Below are positions 33,733-43,500 of a DNA stretch of 64,000 nt, in pieces. The notes under the pieces were generated by a model. That model saw nothing but the letters and a program-made list of their open reading frames with translations, was not told the DNA's origin and did not search any database. Numbering within the stretch: position 1 is the stretch's first letter; the number at the start of each line of letters is the position of its first letter. This stretch comes from Oxalobacteraceae bacterium AB_14 (GTDB lineage Bacteria; Pseudomonadota; Gammaproteobacteria; Burkholderiales; Burkholderiaceae_D): assembly GCA_000381565.1 (NCBI GenBank), contig KB906725.1:625785-689784 (forward strand), read 5' to 3'. A program made the translations under genes and the position numbers.

Positions 33733-34749
33733 ATGGCAAAGATACACACTCACTATGACAACCTGAAGGTCTCGCGCATGGCGCCTCAGGAAGTCATACG
33801 TGCCGCCTACAAGGCGCTCAGTCAAAAATACCACCCGGACAAAAATCCGGGCGAGGAGAAGGCTGCGCGCATCATGGCCATCCTCAACAGCGCCTACGAC
33901 ACCTTGTCCGACCCCCAGCGCCGCAAGGAGCACGACGAATGGATCGCGGCCGAGGAGTGGGAGATCGAGTGGCTGGAGAGCACCCGCCACGAGGACGGAC
34001 ACGGCCATCGCGGCGACAAGCACCGCCACGACGCGCCGGACCGGGCCTGGAGCCCGGAGACGGTGGACGACGTGCCGCGCGCGCGCCGTCCCGCCGCCTG
34101 GAAATGGTGGGGCGGGCTGGCGGCCAGCCTGGTGCTGGGCTGGCTGGGCGGCGTGACCATGGTGTCCGAACCGCAGATGCTGTCGTCCGCGCTGGCGGCG
34201 GCCTGGGGCGGCAAGGCCGACAACGGCAATGCGCGCGCGCAGGCCCGCGCCGCCGCGCGCGATCCCAAGGCCGAGCTGCGCGAAGCCTGGGCCGGCACCC
34301 AGCCTTTTTATCCGGAAGCGAACAGCAGCCGCCCGGCGCCGATCAAGGTGCAGGCGCTGTCGCAGGTGATCCTGCCGAATGCGAGCGCCGACTGCGACAG
34401 CGAGACCCAGACCCTGGTGGCGCCCAACGGCGAACCCTGGCCGACCCAGTCCGGCTACATGAGCGGCTTCCCGGTCGGCAACCGCGGCGACGACATGCAG
34501 CTGACGCTCGACAACGCCGGCAACGCCTCGGCGGTGTTCATCAAGATCTACGACACCGAGCGCCATTCGAACGTGCGCTACGCCTACGTGCAGGCGCACG
34601 ACAAGCTGGTGGTCGACAAGCTCGCCAACGGCAAGTACGAGATCCGCTACCAGAACCTGGATGTGGGCGCCAACCAGAACGGCTGCGCGGCGGCCAGCCG
34701 CACGGCGGAGGCCAGCACGGCGGCGCCTGCGCCGCCGGTCAGCAATTAA
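33733..34749 (+). CDS. J-domain protein with a transmembrane segment
   Basis: 338 aa. Residues 1-68 are a J domain (HYDNLKVSRMAPQEVIRAAY, then HPD in KYHPDKNPGE, and AILNSAYDTLSDPQRR), which would stimulate a DnaK partner. A His/Asp-rich charged stretch (about 85-125) precedes one hydrophobic segment (WWGGLAASLVLGWLGGV, about 128-146). The C-terminal 180 residues, including LPNASADCDSETQTLVAPNG and SAVFIKIYDTERHSNVRYAY, form a beta-rich domain not recognised from any DnaJ class. With this topology the J domain is cytosolic and the C-terminal domain periplasmic. ATG 33733 is the J-domain start. Confidence 0.88.
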   Translation: MAKIHTHYDNLKVSRMAPQEVIRAAYKALSQKYHPDKNPGEEKAARIMAILNSAYDTLSDPQRRKEHDEWIAAEEWEIEWLESTRHEDGHGHRGDKHRHDAPDRAWSPETVDDVPRARRPAAWKWWGGLAASLVLGWLGGVTMVSEPQMLSSALAAAWGGKADNGNARAQARAAARDPKAELREAWAGTQPFYPEANSSRPAPIKVQALSQVILPNASADCDSETQTLVAPNGEPWPTQSGYMSGFPVGNRGDDMQLTLDNAGNASAVFIKIYDTERHSNVRYAYVQAHDKLVVDKLANGKYEIRYQNLDVGANQNGCAAASRTAEASTAAPAPPVSN

Positions 34750-34755
34750 GCGTAC

Positions 34756-36495
34756 TTAAAACTCTTCCCACTCCGAATTGCTGTCGGCCTTGGGCTTGGC
34801 CGCCGCCTTCGCGGCCGGCTTTGCCGCGGGCCTGGCGGCCGGCTTGACGGCTGCGGCCTGGGCGGGCGCCAGCCGTGGCGCGGCAGCCGGGGCCGGCGTC
34901 CGGGCGACGGCCGGACGGGACGTCGCGGCCGGCGCCGCCGCCGCGTAGCTGTCATCGAGCTTGAACACGCTGACCGAGGCCGACAGCGTGGCCGCCTCGT
35001 CCTGCATGCTTTGCGCGGCGGCGGCGGCCTGCTCGACCAGCGCGGCGTTCTGCTGCGTCATCTCGTCCATCTGCGAAATGGCCTCGTTGACCTGCTCGAT
35101 GCCCATGCTCTGTTCCTGGCTGGCCGAGGTGATCTCGGCCATGATGTCGGCCACCTGCTGCACCGAGGTGACGATCAGGCCCATGGTCTGGCCGGCCTCG
35201 TCGACCACGGCGCTGCCGCCGTCGACCTTTTCCACCGAATCGTCGATCAGCACCTTGATTTCCTTGGCCGCCGTGGCCGAGCGCTGCGCCAGGCTGCGCA
35301 CCTCACTGGCGACCACGGCGAAGCCGCGTCCCTGCTCGCCGGCGCGCGCCGCCTCCACGGCGGCGTTCAGCGCCAAAATATTCGTCTGGAAGGCGATGCC
35401 GTCGATGACGCCGATGATGTCGACGATCTTGCTGGAGCTGGCCTTGATCGAGCCCATGGTGTCGACCACCTGGGCCACCAGCTGGCCGCCGCGGGTGGCC
35501 ACCGACGACGCCGAGATCACCAGCTGGTTGGCCTGGCGGGCGTTGTCGGCGTTCTGCTTGACGGTGGAGGTCAGCTCCTCCATCGTGCTGGCGGTCTCTT
35601 CCAGCGAACTGGCCTGCGATTCGGTGCGGCCCGACAGGTCCATATTGCCGCTGGCGATTTCGCCCGAGGCCTGGTTGATGGTGGCGGTGCTGCGCCGCAC
35701 TTCGTGCACGGTGCGCGCCAGGCTGGTGTTCATGTGCTGCAGCGCGTCGAGCAGCTGACCGGTTTCGTCGCTGGCGCGCACGTCGATGCGGGTGCTCAGG
35801 TCGCCGGCCGCCACCGACTTGGCGATCGCCACCGCCTCCTCCAGCGGGCCGGTGATCGAGGCCGTGATCCATACCGCCAGGCCGCCCGAGACGATCAGCG
35901 CCACCACCCCCAGCACGATCATCATGGTGCGCGAGAAGTCGATGTGGCCGGTGGCGACTTTGCCGCCGTCCTCGATGTCGCTCTTCTGCTGCCTGACCAT
36001 GGCGCCGGTCAGCTCCTCCAGCGTGTCGAGCAGGGGGAAGGTTTCGCTGTTCATCAGCTCGGCCGCCTTGTCGCGCTCGTCCGCCTCGACCAGGTCGGCC
36101 ACCTTCAGGAAGGAGGTGTTGTAGCTCACGCGCGCGGCCTGGATCTTGGCCAGCAGCGCCTTCTCGCCGGGCGTCTCGGTCAGCTGGCCGAGCGCGGCCA
36201 GCGCGGCGTCGATGGTTTTCTTGTCCTGGTCGATGCGCTCGTAGCTCTTGGCGCGCTGCGCCTTGTCGCTGATGACGAACAGGGCCAGCACGCGGCGCGC
36301 ATCCTCGCGCGCGGCGGCGTCGATGGTGGCGGCGGCCGAGGCGCTCGGCCAGTCGCGTTCGACGATGCCCTTGGCGCTCTGGCCGACCGCGCCGAAGCGG
36401 CCGATGGCGGTGACGATCATGATCAACATCAGCAGCAGCACCAGGCCGAAGCCGGCGCCCAGGCGGGTCTTGATTTTAAAGTCGGTCAGGTTCAT
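34756..36495 (-). CDS. Methyl-accepting chemotaxis protein
   Basis: 579 aa. TM1 (residues 10-30), a periplasmic four-helix-bundle sensor (about 40-185), TM2 (IVLGVVALIVSGGLAVWI, about 190-210), HAMP, then the cytoplasmic coiled coil. The conserved hairpin tip IDGIAFQTNILALNAAVEAA is complete and methylation helices are Glu/Gln-rich. The C-terminus is an Ala/Lys/Pro-rich flexible linker ending SNSEWEEF, fitting the xWxxF pentapeptide that tethers CheR/CheB. It lies 33 bp after cheW on the same strand, so the receptor and coupling protein are co-transcribed. Ligand unknown. Confidence 0.95.
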   Translation of the reverse strand: MNLTDFKIKTRLGAGFGLVLLLMLIMIVTAIGRFGAVGQSAKGIVERDWPSASAAATIDAAAREDARRVLALFVISDKAQRAKSYERIDQDKKTIDAALAALGQLTETPGEKALLAKIQAARVSYNTSFLKVADLVEADERDKAAELMNSETFPLLDTLEELTGAMVRQQKSDIEDGGKVATGHIDFSRTMMIVLGVVALIVSGGLAVWITASITGPLEEAVAIAKSVAAGDLSTRIDVRASDETGQLLDALQHMNTSLARTVHEVRRSTATINQASGEIASGNMDLSGRTESQASSLEETASTMEELTSTVKQNADNARQANQLVISASSVATRGGQLVAQVVDTMGSIKASSSKIVDIIGVIDGIAFQTNILALNAAVEAARAGEQGRGFAVVASEVRSLAQRSATAAKEIKVLIDDSVEKVDGGSAVVDEAGQTMGLIVTSVQQVADIMAEITSASQEQSMGIEQVNEAISQMDEMTQQNAALVEQAAAAAQSMQDEAATLSASVSVFKLDDSYAAAAPAATSRPAVARTPAPAAAPRLAPAQAAAVKPAARPAAKPAAKAAAKPKADSNSEWEEF

Positions 36496-36528
36496 TGGGG
36501 GTTCCGGTTTGATAGGGTCAGTGTTGGG

Positions 36529-37008
36529 TCAGTTGGTGGCGGTGACGTCGGTCAGGCCCATCTCGGCGCTCGACATCAGTTTGTCGATATCGACCAGGAT
36601 CAGCATGCGCTCGTCGATGGTGCCCAGGCCGATGATGTAGTCGGAATTGAAGGCGGTGCCCATCTCCGGCGCCGGCTTGAGCTGGTCGGGCGTGAGGGTG
36701 GTCACGTCCGACACCGAATCGACCACCATGCCGACCACGCGCCCGCCGATGTTGAGGATGATGACCACGGTGAACTGGTCGTACACCGGCTCGCCGAGCT
36801 TGAACTTGATGCGCATGTCGACCACCGGGATGATGATGCCGCGCAGGTTGATCACGCCCTTGATGAACGCTGGCGCGTTGGCGATGCGGGTGACCACCTC
36901 GTAGCCGCGGATCTCCTGCACCTTGAGGATGTCGATGCCGTATTCCTCGGCGCCTAGGGTGAAGGCGAGGAACTCCCGGCCGGCGATGTCCGATGCGTTT
37001 TCTTGCAT
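36529..37008 (-). CDS. cheW: Chemotaxis coupling protein CheW
   Basis: 159 aa. Single CheW domain: REFLAFTLGAEEYGIDILKV, IRGYEVVTRIANAPAFIKGV, the conserved NLRGIIIPVVDMR, and VGMVVDSVSDVTTL with LGTIDERMLILVDIDKL at the end. It couples the MCP to CheA, which is not encoded in the window, so this is a satellite receptor-coupling pair feeding a chemotaxis system elsewhere. First gene of the cheW-MCP unit. Confidence 0.95.
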   Translation of the reverse strand: MQENASDIAGREFLAFTLGAEEYGIDILKVQEIRGYEVVTRIANAPAFIKGVINLRGIIIPVVDMRIKFKLGEPVYDQFTVVIILNIGGRVVGMVVDSVSDVTTLTPDQLKPAPEMGTAFNSDYIIGLGTIDERMLILVDIDKLMSSAEMGLTDVTATN

Positions 37009-37179
37009 GGTTATGGTCCTTGAAATATTGATTTGACCGCGTTACGCCTTGGTCGGCGAGCGCGCCGCAATCCTTACAATGACGGCGCTAGCGTACCAGA
37101 GTCGGGCCGCAATGACGAGCGCGGAAAAGCCGACCATGGGCGAAAAACGCACGCCTGTCGCTATCAATTCCGAAGGGGG

Positions 37180-37208
37180 TTGTCACAGGGGGGGAATCTG
37201 ATTATGCT
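37180..37208 (+). promoter_or_regulatory. Sigma-70-like promoter of the HD-GYP regulator
   Basis: TTGTCA (37180-37185), 17-bp spacer, TATGCT (37203-37208), 40 bp before the start codon. Confidence 0.5.
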
Positions 37209-37247
37209 AGGACCAAGACAGCCACGGGCCCAGCCCCAGGAGATGTG

Positions 37248-38831
37248 ATGACAGATTCGAACGCCGCGGACGACAACTGGCTGATCCAGGAAGACGAGGA
37301 ACCAGCGCCGGTTGACGAAACGGGATCGCCGGACCAGCGCCTGTGGCGGGTGCTGATCGTCGACGACGACGTCGACGTCCACGCGGTCACGCGGCTGGCG
37401 CTGCGCAACGTCTCCTTCAAGGGCCGCGAGCTGGAGCTGTTCTCGGCCTACAGCGGCCGCGAGGCCTACGACTTTTTGCGCGACACGCCGGACATCGCGC
37501 TGGTGCTGCTGGACGTGGTGATGGAGACCGACGACGCCGGCCTGCTGCTGGCGCGCCGCATCCGCGAGGAGCTGCACAACGCCATCGTGCGGGTGGTGCT
37601 GCGCACCGGCCAGCCGGGCCAGGCGCCCGAGCAGCGCGTCATCATCGAATACGACATCAACGACTACAAGGCCAAGACCGAGCTGACCACGCAGAAGCTG
37701 TTCACCACCGTGATCTCGGCGTTGCGCGCGTACGAGAGCCTGAACATGCTCGAGCGCAGCCGCATCGGCCTGGGCAAGATCCTGGCCGGCGCCACCAATC
37801 TGTACCAGATCCACTCGCTGCGCGAATTCGCCTCGGGCGTGCTGAACCAGGTCAGCGCCATCCTCGACGTCGGCGCCGACGGCGTGCTGTGCCTGATGCA
37901 GGGCGACACCGGCGTCACCAGCGTGGTGGCGGCCACCGGCAGCTACGCCGCGCTGAGCGAATCGGAGCTGATGCCGACCGCCCATCCGCTGTGGCCGACC
38001 ATCGCCAAGGCCTTCGCCGAAAAGAAAAGCCAGTTCGACCATCCGGCCAATGTGCTGTTCATCCACACCCAGGAAAACCGCGAGGTGGCGATCTCGGTCA
38101 CGCCGCCGTGGCCGCTGGCGCAGATCCAGCGCGACCTGCTGGAGGTGTTCTGCCAGCGCATCGCCGCCGCCTTCGACAACCTGTACATGTTCGGCCAGCT
38201 GCGCAAGGCGCAGGAGGCGACCGTGGTGGCGCTGGCCGACCTGGCCGAGTTCCGCGACAGCGGCACCGGCGGCCATGTGCGGCGGGTGCAGATGCTGTCG
38301 TCGTCGCTGGCCCAGCGGCTGTCGGCGCGCGGCATCTACACCGACGAACTGACGCCGCAGCTGCTCGACATGATAGGCCTGGCCAGCATCCTGCACGACG
38401 TCGGCAAGGTCGCCACGCCGGACCACATCCTGCTCAAGCCGGGCATCCACACGGCCGAGGAGCGGGCCGAGATGCAGACCCACGCGGCGGTCGGCCGCAC
38501 CATCCTGGAACGCGCCGCCAACATGGTCGACGGCGTCAGCTACCTGACCTACGGCGCCGAGATCGCCGGCGGCCACCACGAGCACTACGACGGCAACGGC
38601 TATCCGAACCAGCTGGCCGGCCTGGATATCCCGGTGTCGGCCCGCATCGTCGCCGTGGTCGACGTGTTCGACTCGCTGCTGCACGAGCGTCCGTACAAGG
38701 ACCCGTGGCCGCACACCGAGGTGATGACCTATATCACCGACCGCTCCGGCAAGCAGTTCGATCCCGAGGTGGTGGCCGCGCTGCTGGACCTGATCGAGCG
38801 CGATCCGACCATCGGCCACACGCCGGACTAG
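37248..38831 (+). CDS. REC-DUF3369-HD-GYP response regulator (probable c-di-GMP phosphodiesterase)
   Basis: 527 aa. Residues 33-160 are a receiver domain (acidic DDDVD, phosphoacceptor Asp89 in LVLLDVVMETDDAG). Residues about 170-320 form the DUF3369 sensory region (FASGVLNQVSAILDVGADGV). Residues 325-520 are HD-GYP: TGGHVRRVQ, metal-binding LHDVGKVATPDHILLKPG, HHEHYDGNGYPNQLAG (the GYP triad is intact), and VDVFDSLLHERPYKDPW. It should hydrolyse c-di-GMP. ATG 37248 follows AGGAG with 5-nt spacing; GTG 37245 is possible. It is 44 bp ahead of the HDOD gene and probably co-transcribed. Confidence 0.94.
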   Translation: MTDSNAADDNWLIQEDEEPAPVDETGSPDQRLWRVLIVDDDVDVHAVTRLALRNVSFKGRELELFSAYSGREAYDFLRDTPDIALVLLDVVMETDDAGLLLARRIREELHNAIVRVVLRTGQPGQAPEQRVIIEYDINDYKAKTELTTQKLFTTVISALRAYESLNMLERSRIGLGKILAGATNLYQIHSLREFASGVLNQVSAILDVGADGVLCLMQGDTGVTSVVAATGSYAALSESELMPTAHPLWPTIAKAFAEKKSQFDHPANVLFIHTQENREVAISVTPPWPLAQIQRDLLEVFCQRIAAAFDNLYMFGQLRKAQEATVVALADLAEFRDSGTGGHVRRVQMLSSSLAQRLSARGIYTDELTPQLLDMIGLASILHDVGKVATPDHILLKPGIHTAEERAEMQTHAAVGRTILERAANMVDGVSYLTYGAEIAGGHHEHYDGNGYPNQLAGLDIPVSARIVAVVDVFDSLLHERPYKDPWPHTEVMTYITDRSGKQFDPEVVAALLDLIERDPTIGHTPD

Positions 38832-38875
38832 GCTGCGTCCGCCGCCGGCGGCGTAGCACCACGCCAGGACATGCG

Positions 38876-40408
38876 ATGCCATCGACTCCGCCCCCGTCAG
38901 ACAGCGAACTGCGCCCCGTGCGCGGCGCGCTGCTGAAAAAACTCAGCGGCGACGAGGGCATGTTCGCGCTGGGGGCGTCGGTGGCGCGGGTGGTGCAGAT
39001 GGCCGATTCCGACGACCAGGGCACGCAGAACCTGGCCTACTATGTGCTGTCGGACGTGGCGCTGACGCAGAAGGTGCTGCGGCTGGCCAACACGCCGACC
39101 TACCGCGCCGCCGGCGGCACCGCCGTCACCACCATCTCGCGCGCGATTTCCCTGCTCGGCTTCGACAACGTCAAGACCACGGCGATGGCCATGCTGCTGG
39201 TCGACACGCTGGCCAACAGCCGCCACGCGCACAGCGTGCGCATCGAGCTGGAGGCGGCGCTGTGCGCCAGCCTGGTGGGCCGCGAGATGGCGCGCCTGAG
39301 CATCTACCAGGGCGCCGAGGAGGCCGCCATCGGCGCGCTGTTCAAGAACATCGGCGCGCTGGTGGTGGCCTCGCACGAGCATGGACTGTTCCGCGAGATC
39401 GCGCTGCTGACGGCGGCCGGCACGTTGACGCAGCCGCAGGCGGCGCTGCAGGTGCTCGGCTGCAGCTACGACAGCCTGTCGGCCGCCATCCTCAACGAGT
39501 GGAAGATCCCGGACGTGATCGTGCGCTCGCTGGCGCCGCTGCCGCCGGGCGCCTGCCGGCCGGCCGCCAGCCGCCAGGAATGGATGCGGCAGGTGGTGGC
39601 GTTCAGCATGGAGACGGCGCGCCTGCTGGCGCGCCGCCAGCGCGCCGACAGCGCCGAGGGCAGGGCGCTGGAGCAGCGCTACGGCGCCGCGCTCAATCTC
39701 GACCAGGATCGGCTGGCGCAGCTGTTCGCCACCGTGTCGCGCGACATGGACGGCCTGCTGGAGAGCCTGCAGATGGGGGCGCACGCCGATCCCGACGACG
39801 GCGCGCCCGGCCTGCCCAGCGTGCTGGCGCAGGCGGCCATGGGGGCAGACCAGGCGCCGCAGGGCAACCATCCGAGCGGCAAGCCGTACAACGCGCGCGA
39901 GCTGCTGCTGGCCGGGGTGCAGGAGGTGACGCAGATGCGCGCCGGCGGCCACGGCAAGGTCAACGACGTCATCCAGGCGGTGCTCGAGACGCTGTACCGC
40001 GGCATGGGCTTCCGCTACGCCACGGTGTGCCTGAAGGATGTGCGCAGCGGCCAGTACCGCGCCAGGGTGGCGTTCGGCGAGCGCCATGCGGAGCGCCAGG
40101 CCGGCTTCGTCTTCCCCAGCGCCGCCGGCGACGACCTGTTCCACCTGGCGATGCAGAACAACGCCGACCTGATGATCGCCGACGCCAGCGCGCCGAAGAT
40201 CCGCGCGCTGCTGCCGGCATGGCACCGCCGCCTGCTGCCCGACGCCCGCAGCTTCATCGTGCTGCCGCTGGTGGTCAACTCCATCCAGCTGGGCCTGTTC
40301 TACGCGGACCGCGCGCTGCCGGCGCCGGAGGGCGTGCCGCCCGACGAGACCTCGCTGATCCGCGCCCTCAAGGCGCAGGTGCTGGTGGCGCTGACCCCCG
40401 GCCCCTGA
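38876..40408 (+). CDS. HDOD domain protein with C-terminal GAF-like domain
   Basis: 510 aa. Residues 20-230 are an HDOD domain: VVQMADSDDQGTQNLAYYVL, DVALTQKVLRLANTPTYR, ISRAISLLGFDNVKTTAMAM and GALFKNIGALVVASHEHGLF. As usual for HDOD, the metal-binding HD pair is not conserved. Residues about 340-500 resemble a GAF domain (VIQAVLETLYRGMGFRYATV, SFIVLPLVVNSIQLGLFYAD). HDOD proteins act as non-catalytic signalling scaffolds. ATG 38876 follows CCAGGA. It directly follows the HD-GYP regulator and converges on a GGDEF-EAL gene, so the three form a c-di-GMP-linked island. Confidence 0.88.
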   Translation: MPSTPPPSDSELRPVRGALLKKLSGDEGMFALGASVARVVQMADSDDQGTQNLAYYVLSDVALTQKVLRLANTPTYRAAGGTAVTTISRAISLLGFDNVKTTAMAMLLVDTLANSRHAHSVRIELEAALCASLVGREMARLSIYQGAEEAAIGALFKNIGALVVASHEHGLFREIALLTAAGTLTQPQAALQVLGCSYDSLSAAILNEWKIPDVIVRSLAPLPPGACRPAASRQEWMRQVVAFSMETARLLARRQRADSAEGRALEQRYGAALNLDQDRLAQLFATVSRDMDGLLESLQMGAHADPDDGAPGLPSVLAQAAMGADQAPQGNHPSGKPYNARELLLAGVQEVTQMRAGGHGKVNDVIQAVLETLYRGMGFRYATVCLKDVRSGQYRARVAFGERHAERQAGFVFPSAAGDDLFHLAMQNNADLMIADASAPKIRALLPAWHRRLLPDARSFIVLPLVVNSIQLGLFYADRALPAPEGVPPDETSLIRALKAQVLVALTPGP

Positions 40409-40411
40409 ACT

Positions 40412-40512
40412 GTCATTTCCCCCATGGGGGGCAATGACTTCCCGCGCAGGCGGCAACCCATGGAACGCGTCTAATCTTGTTCAGCATGGATCCCCGCTTG
40501 CGCGGCGACGAC
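40412..40512. repeat. Decayed palindromic repeat between the HDOD and GGDEF-EAL genes
   Basis: GTCATT..CCCCCATGGGGG..AATGAC (40412-40438) forms one hairpin just after the HDOD stop; CCCGCGCAGGCGGCAACCCATGG and GGATCCCCGCTTGCGCGGCGA make a diverged inverted pair. The right half codes for the C-terminus of the minus-strand GGDEF-EAL protein. Confidence 0.7.
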
Positions 40513-43500
40513 GGCGACGTCCACGCGGACGCTGCGCACCATGGCCTCGAACTGCGCCACCGGCATCGGCCGCGCGAACAGATAGCCCTGCGCCTCGTCG
40601 CACTGCTTGGCGCCGAGGAAGTCGCGCTGGGCCTGCGTCTCGACGCCCTCGGCCACCACCCCCAGTCCCAGCGAGTGGGCCAGCGCGATGGTGGCGGCGA
40701 CGATCACGGCGTCGTTCGGATCGCTCTCGATATCCTTGACGAAGCCGCGGTCGATCTTGATGCGGTCGATCTCGAACAGCTTCAGGTAGCTCAGCGAGGA
40801 ATAGCCGGTGCCGAAATCGTCGATCGCCACCTTGAAGCCGCGCGAGCGCAGTTCGACCAGCAGCGCGCGGCTGCGTTCCGGGTCCTGCATCGCCGCCGAT
40901 TCGGTGATCTCCAGCTCCAGCAGGGCCGGGTCGATGCCGTGGGCGTCGACCAGCCGGTCCAGCTGCGGCAGCAGGCCGGCGCCGTGGCACTGGCGCGCCG
41001 ACAGGTTGACCGCCAGCCGCAGGTGCGCCAGCCCCGGCGCGCGCCAGGAGGCCAGCAGGCGGCTGGCGCGCTGCAGCACCCAGTCGCCCAGCGGCAGGAT
41101 CAGGCCCGATTCCTCGGCGATCGGGATGAAGCGGTCCGGCCCCACCATGCCCAGCTCCGGATGGTGCCAGCGCAGCAGCGCCTCGGCGCCGATGATGCGG
41201 CCGGACGCCAGCTCGACCTGCGGCTGCAGGTACAGCTCGAATTCGTTCTGCTCGAGCGCCTGCCACAGGCGGTTCTCCAGCATCAGGCGCTCGTGGGTGG
41301 CGCTGTTCATCGCGGCCGAGAAGAACTGGAAGTTGCCGCGGCCCTGGCTCTTGGCGGCGTACATGGCGGTGTCGGCGTGGCGCAGCAGGGTGCTGCCGTC
41401 CTCGCCGTCGGACGGGAACATGGCGACGCCGACGCTGGCGCCGCTGTGCACCGTCTTGCCCTGCAGGTGGTAGGGCGCGCCCAGCGATTCGACGATGCGC
41501 ACCGCGATGTTGGAGGCCTCGTCCGGCGTCACGCTGCCGGAGGTGACGACGATGAATTCGTCGCCGCCGAGGCGGGCGATGGTGTCGACTTCGCGCAGCA
41601 GCTCCTGCAGGCGCTGGGCCACGGCCACCAGCAGCAGGTCGCCGGTCTGGTGGCCGTGGGTGTCGTTGATCTTCTTGAAGTGGTCGAGGTCGATGAACAG
41701 CACCGCCGCCGCGCCGCCGCCGCGGCGGGTCTGGGCCAGCAGCTGGTCGAGCCGCAGGTTCAGCGACAGCCGGTTGTCGAGGCCGGTCAGGGTGTCGTGG
41801 TGGGCCAGGCGGTGGATGCGCTCCTGCGCCAGCTGCTGCGCCGTCAGGTCGTGCAGGATGGCGACGAACAGGTGCTCGTCGGGCAGCTCCACTTCGCTCA
41901 CCGACATCGCCAGCGGGAATTCGTTGCCGTCGCTGCGCCAGCCGGTCAGCTCGTATTCGTGGGTGACGCCGCAGGCGATCATGCGCAGCAGGCCGGCCGC
42001 GTCGAGGCCGGCGGCGTCGCCGACGCCGACCGGGAGCAGGCGCTCCAGCGGCAGCTTGGTCATGTTCTCCGGCGCGTAGCCGAACAGGCGGCCGGCGGCG
42101 GCGTTGGCCGACATCAGCAGGCCGTCGCCGTCGACGGTGAGGATGGCGTCGGCCGCCTTGTTGAGGATGGCCTGCAGGCGCGCCTCGCGTTCGCGCAGGC
42201 GCGCGGTGCTGTCCTTGACCTGGGCCTGGATGCGCGCGCGCTCGCCGCTGATGAGCATCATCAAGGTGCCGAGCAGGCCGGTCAGCAGCAGGCCGCAGGT
42301 CAGCACGGTCCAGCTTTGCCAGCCGCGCTGCTGCTGCAGGTAGGCCGGGGTCGGCGCCAGGGTCAGCTCGTAGATGCGGCCGCCGAAGTGCAGCTGGCGC
42401 TGGAAGTCGCCCGGCTCCGGCGCCCGTCGCATGCTGTCGCGCACCAGGTGGCGCGGGCCGTCGTCGTCCATGTCCTCGAAGCGCATCAGGAAGTGGCCGA
42501 ACTCGGAGCGCTTGAGCGCCTGGTCCAGGTAGGCGTCGAACTGCATCGAGATCAGCAGCGAGCCGAGGGCCTGGTGGCGGTTGTTGTTGGGGGAGACAGT
42601 TTGCAGCAATAGCAAGCCGGCGCTGGCCTGCGTGCGGATCAGCTGCAGCGGCGCGGTGGCGGTCGGCTGGCCGGACTGGATGGCGCGCTCGAGCGCGGTG
42701 CGGCGCTGCGCGTCGGACAGGAAGTCCAGGCCCTGGTAGACGCGGTTCTCGGCCGGCTCGATGTAGGTGGCGACGAAGTAGCGCTGGCGCGGCGCGGCGG
42801 CGACCAGGGCGCCGTCGGCGTCGGCCTGGCGGATCTCGAAGCCGGGCGCGATCTGGGCGCGGCCCCAGCTCTCGAAGGCGGCGCGCTGGTCGCCGGCCAC
42901 CGGCGTCAGCCAGGCCATCGACAGCAGCTCGGGGCGCTGGTCCAGGTAGCCGTGCGCCAGGTTGCCGAAGTCCTCGGCGCTGAGCTTGCGGCGCGGATCG
43001 TTGAGGGCCTTGGCCATCGCGTAGATGAAGCGCTCGTGCTCGCTGAACTGCGCCTGCAGCAGGTCGCCGGTCTGCTGCGCCTTGAGGCGGAACGCCTGCA
43101 GCTGCTGGTTGTTCTCCCAGCGGTCGGCCTGCAGGTAGATGGCGATGAAGGCCGCCGCCGACAGCAGCAGCGGCAGGCCGACCAGCAGGCGCCGGCGCGA
43201 CCACAGCGCGCGCGGGCGGCCGATGACGATCCAGGTCAGCGGCGCCGCCAGCAGGATGCCGATGGTGTCGCCCATCCACCAGGCCAGCCAGTCGAGGATC
43301 AGGGTGTCCCAGCGCAGGATGCCGAGCAGGGCCATGCCGCTCAGCGAGACGGTGCTGCTGATGACGGTGACGCCGGCCGCCAGCAGGATGAAGCGCACCA
43401 CGTCGCGGCCGGAGCCGATGGCGGGATCGATGTAGCAGCGGAACAGCGCGCTGCCGGCCCAGGCTTGCAGCGAGGCGCCCAGTGCCGGGAAGCAGGCGCC

